NCBI RefSeq assembly: GCF_964199755.1
Contig: NC_133914.1
Coordinates: 4,517,368-4,581,367, forward strand
DNA from: Larus michahellis
Taxonomy: Eukaryota > Chordata > Aves > Charadriiformes > Laridae
Length of the DNA stretch: 64,000 nucleotides
Direction: 5' to 3'
Shown here: one piece after another, positions 58,010-64,000 of the stretch
Position numbering within the stretch: the first letter of the stretch is position 1
Layout: every line of letters begins with the position of its first letter
Position numbers and translations under genes: made by a program
Notes under the pieces: model-generated
Database searches by the model: none
Told to the model about the DNA's origin: nothing
What the model saw: the letters and a program-made list of their open reading frames with translations, nothing else

Positions 58010-60595
58010 ATACAAACCTAGGGCAGGGGTTATGGAATGAATTTACTGCAGTGATCTTGGTCTTGAAAGCTTGACTCTGCTTTTGTGCTACCAGCCTGTC
58101 TAGAGGCCCCTGGTTTAGAGTTGTTGGCCTTGAAACACCTGGTTTGTCCCATAACATCTTTCTTCTGGCTTCCATCTCTAACACGTTGTCACCAGACGTG
58201 GCTGTGTTGTATTAAGGACTGGATATTGCCTGTCTTGTCCCTGGGCATGTCTTAGTTGATGGATCGGTGAAGGCACTGAGTATGTGCAGCTCAACAGGGC
58301 AGGATGCGCTTGCCCAGCTCTGACACTTTCTTCTGTGGTCTGTGGACCCGTGGAGAAAGGTGACAGCAATGGAGCAGGTTTGATCAGAGGCCTAGGACTC
58401 GGGTAGCTAAAGCTACTGAGGAAGGGGGCTGGTAACAGCACTCTTTCAGACCTTCTCTCTCCGTTGCCCAAAATGTGTGTGGCTGTATTCACCTTCTCCT
58501 CTCCGTGCCACCTGTGTTGGAGCTGAGAACGCTGCCACCACGTATATGTTGCATCTAATGTTTTGAGCTTTTAAACAGCAGCATTTTTGTGCAGTCAGCT
58601 GCTCTGTCTCAGCCAAGGTGGGCCTTCTCCGCCTCATTGTTGGTGTAACATCTGATGGATTCGTGGTCCTCTCAGGAACCCTCCTTCCTCTTCCCGTTCT
58701 CCACACACTGACTCTGGCTGCACGGCCAGGAGCACACCTAGAAATGCAGCACTGTACTTCCATTCCTCCCCCTCTCGTGTAACATGCAGTCCTGTTCTCC
58801 CCTCTTGCAGTTGCCAAACACTAAATATCAAATAGATCTTACACAGCTGTGCAACAACCGAATCCGAAGAGGTTGGTTTGGTTTTTTTTCTAGGACTATC
58901 AACTAAGACCAAAGAGCCCCTGGAGATCTTAACTGCTCTGCGCTGTCTCGTATCTCTTACCGCGGAAGGTCTGAACATGCTAGCCTTGGTCCCAGGGGTG
59001 TGCGATGTGTGTCTGGGAGTGTGTGCGCATGTGTGTCTGCTGCATTAGGGCTGTTCTTCCATGTGGTGCAATCCCTGGTCTTCCTGTTCCTGCTGTGGAA
59101 AGATGAGAGGCCTCCCTTTCCTTCGCTGGCTGCTTCTGGCTGCCAGGCGTTGATGAGAGAGACTGCGCAGTGCTGGCTGATCAAGGTAACCGGCTTCCTC
59201 TCCCTTCCAGAACAGTCTCTACGAGATGAGTGAGCCTTGTGCAGGAGGGAGAGAGGTCACAGAGGCTCAGAGCTGGCAGCGTCTCTCCAAGGACACTGTT
59301 CCCTGCATAGCGAGATCCCCCGCGCCCCCCTTGCAATCGCAGTGGAGCTCGCTGGGACCCGATCTCTGCCCCTCAGACAAAGATGTCCATCTGCTCTTTC
59401 ACGCGTGGGTGAAAAGGAGCCTTAGTGACCCCCGCTTTTGTGGGGGCATGCCCCTCGGCAGCCAGAAAGGATGGGCTACCCTCGTGCTCTGCTGAGCCGT
59501 GATGGCAGACTCGCCCTCCCTCTTCTCCTCCTGAAGCAGAGCTCTCCTGGGACAGATTGTCACTTGGCTGCCGAGGGCACGTTTGCTTGTTTTCCTGCAG
59601 TGCCAGCTTGGCAGATGGGACTATTTGCTGGGTTTACCTGTTTGGCTGTGTACAAGCTCCCCCACCCCAGGTGTACTCTGGCACTCAACGCTCTTCAAAA
59701 CCCAGAGGCAACTGAAAATTCGTCTCACTTGGGTGGCTTTTTGACATGGTCTGGCCTTTTCTTTTTTTGCTTAAAGGCTTTTCTACTAGACGCATCCTCT
59801 TTTTTGTTGGTTTTTTTTTTTTTTCCCCTTCTCCTCCCACTCAAACTTTTTTTTTTTTTCAGCTTTCAGTAGACAATGTCTGCAGACTTTGATTTTTAAA
59901 CTGAGAGACTGAGATGGAAAGCTCTGAAAAGAACAGACCTCTCCTTCCCCATTCACCTTTTGCTGTGGCAGCTATTTTTTGTTGTTTTTACCCTTGTGAG
60001 ACAGTGCAGCTCTTTTACCTGCCAGTTGCAGTGTGAAAGCTACAAGATTCCCTGCCTCTGCAGTGGATTGCTTTTTTTTTACTGGCTGCTTTGGTTAAAA
60101 AAAGATAAATAATAATGGGAGAGAAGGGGAGAGAAAAAAAAAATATCTTTCTGCCTCTAGCCCCTTTTCCCCTTGTCGTGGGCAGATAACCTGCTTTGTC
60201 GCTTGTTAATGAGGAATTTGTATTTATTGGTGAAGGAAAAAAACATGCTGGGGAAGTAGGGAGAAGATGTTGCTTTATTGACCTCTGCTGTTTACTTCAA
60301 CCCCCTCTTTGGGAAAGCTTCTTCCTGCTCTTTCTGGTTAACTCTTTCTAGCCTGGGATGTGCAGGGATGCCTCCTTTATTTTTGTATTCTAGCAATGGG
60401 CTCTCCGTTAGGAGACTCTAGGATTCTCTTAGTGTTGCGATGACCATTGCTTTTCGCTTTTTTTCAAGTACTAAAGATGATCATCTCGTAAACTTTGCCC
60501 CTGCGGTTGTAGAGGTAACACACAAGCCTTACTGCCCTCATTAGAAGGAGCAGAAAACTTGTTTCTCTGGTCCCTGGAGGAGAAAGGGTTAAGCA

Positions 60596-60601
60596 ATTAA
60601 A
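60596..60601 (+). promoter_or_regulatory. Distal polyadenylation signal ATTAAA
   Basis: The common variant hexamer in GCAATTAAACAATTC, followed within 10-50 bases by TTTGTTCTAG, TTCTTTCTTGGTGTC and TTTTGTTTGGGG, a good GT/T-rich downstream element. It is the best candidate for the long WDTC1 3' end. Confidence 0.5.
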
Positions 60602-60620
60602 CAATTCTTTGTTCTAGTTC

Positions 60621-63600
60621 TTTCTTGGTGTCATTTTGTTTGGGGGGATTGTCCTGGCTTTGTTCTACCTTTCTCCTCTGTGGAGGTGGGTGGAGGGTGG
60701 CCTGGTTGGGCTGGATGTTGTCTGTTTAACAGTGCTGCTTCCTGGAGAACGGAGGTCCCAGTAAACCTGAGTGGGAAGGGGACTGGGCAGCCGGGAACGC
60801 GGCTCTAAGCTGTGGTGGCCACTGGGTTAGGGCTGATGGTGGTTCCTCCAGGCATGGGAGCTCGGATCTGTCGGTGGAGCAGCGTCCACCTCCGGCTTGG
60901 TTTAGAGCTAAAGCTGCAGACGTTGGGGTGGGGATGAGAACGGCTGCCTGGGGCTCGCTGGGGAAGGGAGAAGCACGGAAAGAAAGATGAATGGTGCTGT
61001 AATGGAGTTAGTTTCTCTGAATGGTGTTTTGTCAGGGTGGGGGAGAAAACTGATAAAATCCTCTTAAAGTCCCTGCTGAATCCAAGAGTTACAGTTGAGC
61101 GAGGGGATGGCGGCAGAAAGCTGAGTAGGGAAAATGAGCCCATCCTTGCCTTTTAGCTCTTCCTAAATAGCCTCTTGCCCTGAGAAAGCAGAGCCCTGGT
61201 GGCTTTGGCTGTGGGGCAGGTCACCTGCCTGAGTCACCATGTTACTGGCTCATCTTCAGAGATGTTTCTGCTGTCGGAAACAGCGCACTTACTGCCTTAA
61301 AGTGTCTCGCACTCAGCGCGGTGTGTAGGACATCAACGTTCAGACCCAGAGACGAGCCCTTGCTAAAGGATATTGCGAACTCGCTTTCTCCTCTGGGCTC
61401 CTGCTGCAAAACCTCCCAAATACTTTCCTGCCCTCCAAGCTGCAGAATGTCAGGCCTTAAAAGTTAGAAAGCCAGTCTGCAATTTTCAGAATCTGTTTGA
61501 ACTCGTCTCTTAAAAAATTCCCGTTGGACACCTTTCAGCTGAAGGCCTTTTGAGGCCTCTTCCTTTTGAATCCTGTCTGATAGAAATTACTGCTTTAAAA
61601 CACAGCTCTGCTCCAACAAAGCAATGTGCATCCACAGCTGGAATTGGTAATCAACTAATTAGGTCAGATCTTGAACTTGAATGGTTGGACAAAGAGGAAG
61701 CGTGGAAAGGGAAGCCGAGGGATTGAATCGTGGGAGGAAATGGCTGGAAGGACCCAGAAAATGAGTTTTATTTGTAATTTGGGTAAGGGAATTAGGTTGA
61801 GGAGGGAGAGGAGTGATGTGCTCTGGGCTGCGGGGAGAGGAACGGTCACAGCCCTACTCATGAGTTCACTTTTCTCTGATGTCGCCGTTCGCAGTGCCAG
61901 GAACGAGTCTGCAAAGGGCTCAAGATGGCTCCTGTCTCTGAGCAAAACAGGAGCAGGATGTCAGAAAACCGCCCGCTGTTGCTGCAGCGAGGAATTCGGT
62001 CCTCTGCGTGTTGTGCTCCTCGTAGCTTGTTCAGGCCTTGCTGCTGCAGGAGGTGAGCCTGATCGGGAAGCGCTCCGGGGCTGGGGAGGAGGCGAGGTGG
62101 GCCTTTTTGGGGATTTTGTAGCTGAGAAATCATCCTGACCTGCACTTGGCTCTTTGAGCTCTTCCACCTTGTGCCCCGCTTCCCTGAGAAACCGGTGGCT
62201 TTCCCTTTAAAGATAAAAGTTGCCCTGTGGATTGACTCTGTCAATTGGAGGGGGAGAGAGAAGGAAATGTGGCTTTCAAGTGACAGGGAAGCAGAAAAGA
62301 CCTGAAGGTTAAAGCTGAGGGGTGAGATGGCTTAGGGGCACGCTTTATGGGGTGGGTGGCTGAGCCTGCGTATGATCTTGCGCTCGTGAGTAGCACCATC
62401 ATCAGTACAGATGCGAGTGACGTTTCTGGTTCACGCGGAGCGATTAGAGGCTGTCAGATTGCAGCAGGCACAGACCACAGGAAAGGAACAACAAAAACGC
62501 AAAGCAACCCACCCCAGCATCACCTCCAGGGCGGGGGAAGGACGCCTTGGTGTCCTCCATCAGCCTGTGCCTCGGTGACATTTTAAATAGACTCCTGCAC
62601 GCGGTGTTGCCTGCTGCTGCCTCGGTTGTCAATGTCAGAAGGGGGAGGGGATCTCTTCCTTGTTGAGTGGTTTGGTTCTGGCAGTCCCTGTAATGTTTGA
62701 GCTGTCACAACAGGGAAGGTTCCCAAGGAAGCCGCTTACTGAACAAGAGCTGGCTGGGTGCCTGCTTCTTTCAGACTCAGAGATGAGCCGGGGTAGAAAG
62801 GGGAGGTAACCGAATCCCTTCCGGGCTGAGCTCCAGCTATAGCCATGGTGGCGTACGCTTGGACAAACCCAAACCAGTGCGTGGTCTGGGCCGCTTCTTC
62901 CCGGAGCGGACAGGCTCGGACAGGCTCTCCTCTGGGAAGGGCGTTGCGTCTCCAGGGTGCGAGTGATGCACCGGCACCTGCAGCGAGTAGGCAAAGATCG
63001 TTGTCCTGAGGATTATTTGGGCCGATGGGAGGTAGAGCTGCTTCCTTGCTGACAACGGGAGAGAGGAGCCATGGGTGGCAAGGCACCGGCAGAAGTGGGA
63101 GTGAAACCTTTTGTTTCTTGTCAAATGAGAGCTCGCAAAAACAATGATGGCAGTATTCCTGCGCTGTACATCGATCCAGTATTGTAGTCAGGCAAGATAG
63201 CTGCAATAAAAAGCCCGTCCTTTAATTTTATGCATGGAGAACTTCTTACCTGCTCTCCCCCCCTCCCCGGCCCTGGTTCCACACCCCCCCCCCCACACCC
63301 CCCCCGCAGTTTCTTTTCCAACTGCAGCTATTTTTCCCTGCTGACTTCAGGTGTTTTGTATTCTGCTTAGATCAATAGCAGTAGAACAGCAGCCGCTTTC
63401 CAGTTGTCACTAGGAAGACCCTGCTGTCAGCTACAGCTCACCCGTTTTCTGCCAGTGCGGTACCGGGGATGAAGAGCCCTCCTGCTTGCCTGACAAACAC
63501 AAAGGAAAGCTGTGCGGTACAGGAGTGCTCTATTGATTTTTATTTTTTTTTATTTTTTTTTTTTTTTTTTAAATCCAGCCTGTGGAAAACAGTGTTCTTC

Positions 63601-64000
63601 CCCTGTTCCAGAAGCTGGGTTTGCCTTTCTGCACTGGCTTTAAGAAGGAATAAACTGGGCTGTCTAAAATGCCTCCTGCCCAGGCGGGGAGGGGAGGGTG
63701 TGTGGTGGCACTGCAGGGAGATGCGTCCTGCTGAGGCTGTCGGCGTCATCCTTGCTGCGTGGCTTTGCCAAGGGAGCTGGTCCCTGGTGATATGCTGCTT
63801 AGCAGCCTCCGAGTCACAAGCAGGAAGAGCAAATCCATTGCCTAATCCGACAAACGCGCCAGGACCACATTAGCTGATGTGAACATTGGCCCCTATTCAT
63901 AGATTTTTTTTTTAACAATCTCTGATATTTATGTTAGCCTGGAGCAAATCAATGCAAGTATTTTTCTTCATCGAACAAAAAGTGTTCGCTGAAACACACA
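60621..64000. other. Region downstream of WDTC1
   Basis: No exon with recognisable protein similarity and no CR1. It holds a poly-T block at 63540-63572, C-rich runs at 63283-63306 and isolated AATAAA hexamers at 63205 and 63649. In human, TMEM222 follows on the same strand, but its start is not visible here. Confidence 0.65.

Larger units (their letters stand above)
57633..60620 (+). other. WDTC1: WDTC1 3' UTR (extent uncertain)
   Basis: No splice site or coding evidence follows the stop. The UTR has a CCT-repeat at about 57793-57809 and becomes T-rich with homopolymer runs at 59,810-59,860 and 60,070-60,140. Two end points are plausible: AATAAA at 58004 (UTR about 0.4 kb) and ATTAAA at 60596 with a GT/T-rich element right behind it (about 3.0 kb). 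A mixture of short and long isoforms is likely (inference). Confidence 0.6.

Noticed and set aside
61671..62138. 155-codon open frame downstream of WDTC1, checked as a possible TMEM222 exon
   Set aside because: It shows none of the TMEM222 sequence I know and no splice context or low-complexity-independent motif.

Overview
This is nuclear DNA of a bird. CR1 LINE fragments with the avian 3' tail of ATTCTGTG-like octamers occur on both strands, a few older MIR-like SINE remnants survive, and two spliced vertebrate genes can be read by eye with GT-AG introns and unbroken phases. I cannot tell the species or order. The GC-rich, minisatellite-laden promoter regions suggest a gene-dense microchromosome; this is inference.

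Layout. (1) 1-24,976, minus strand: the 5' part of SLC9A1 (the Na+/H+ exchanger NHE1). Coding exon 1 (24,652-24,976) and exon 2 (1,414-1,874) flank a 22.8-kb intron 1. The remaining exons lie beyond the left edge. Intron 1 holds CR1 copies, MIR-like remnants, a 24-bp minisatellite beside exon 1, a perfect 22-bp inverted repeat and an AT palindrome. I see no second gene in it. (2) 24,977-31,440: the intergenic space between two head-to-head genes. It starts with the SLC9A1 CpG island and a CGG tract, followed by about 1.7 kb of extremely G-rich minisatellite. (3) 31,440-60,620, plus strand: WDTC1 (DCAF9/adipose). It has a CpG-island promoter with ZNF143-, NF-Y- and NRF1-like sites, a probable non-coding exon 1, and 15 coding exons (39,701-57,632) that join without a frameshift into 671 residues. 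A long 3' UTR follows. (4) 60,620-64,000: downstream DNA with no gene that I can recognise. In human the next gene on this side is TMEM222, and I do not see it here.

The order and opposite orientation of SLC9A1 and WDTC1 match human 1p36.11, so this is conserved synteny. The two genes do not work together in any known pathway. NHE1 exports H+ in exchange for Na+ at the plasma membrane. WDTC1 is a substrate receptor of the CUL4-DDB1 ubiquitin ligase that restrains adipogenesis.

I found no undescribed multi-gene system. The unusual content is structural: minisatellites around both first exons whose sense strands are C-rich, a 56-nt perfect hairpin, a pair of upstream ORFs that both stop just across the WDTC1 5' UTR splice junction, and a sense CR1 inserted about 35 bp behind a WDTC1 splice donor. 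The many long open frames in the G-rich region are by-products of base composition.
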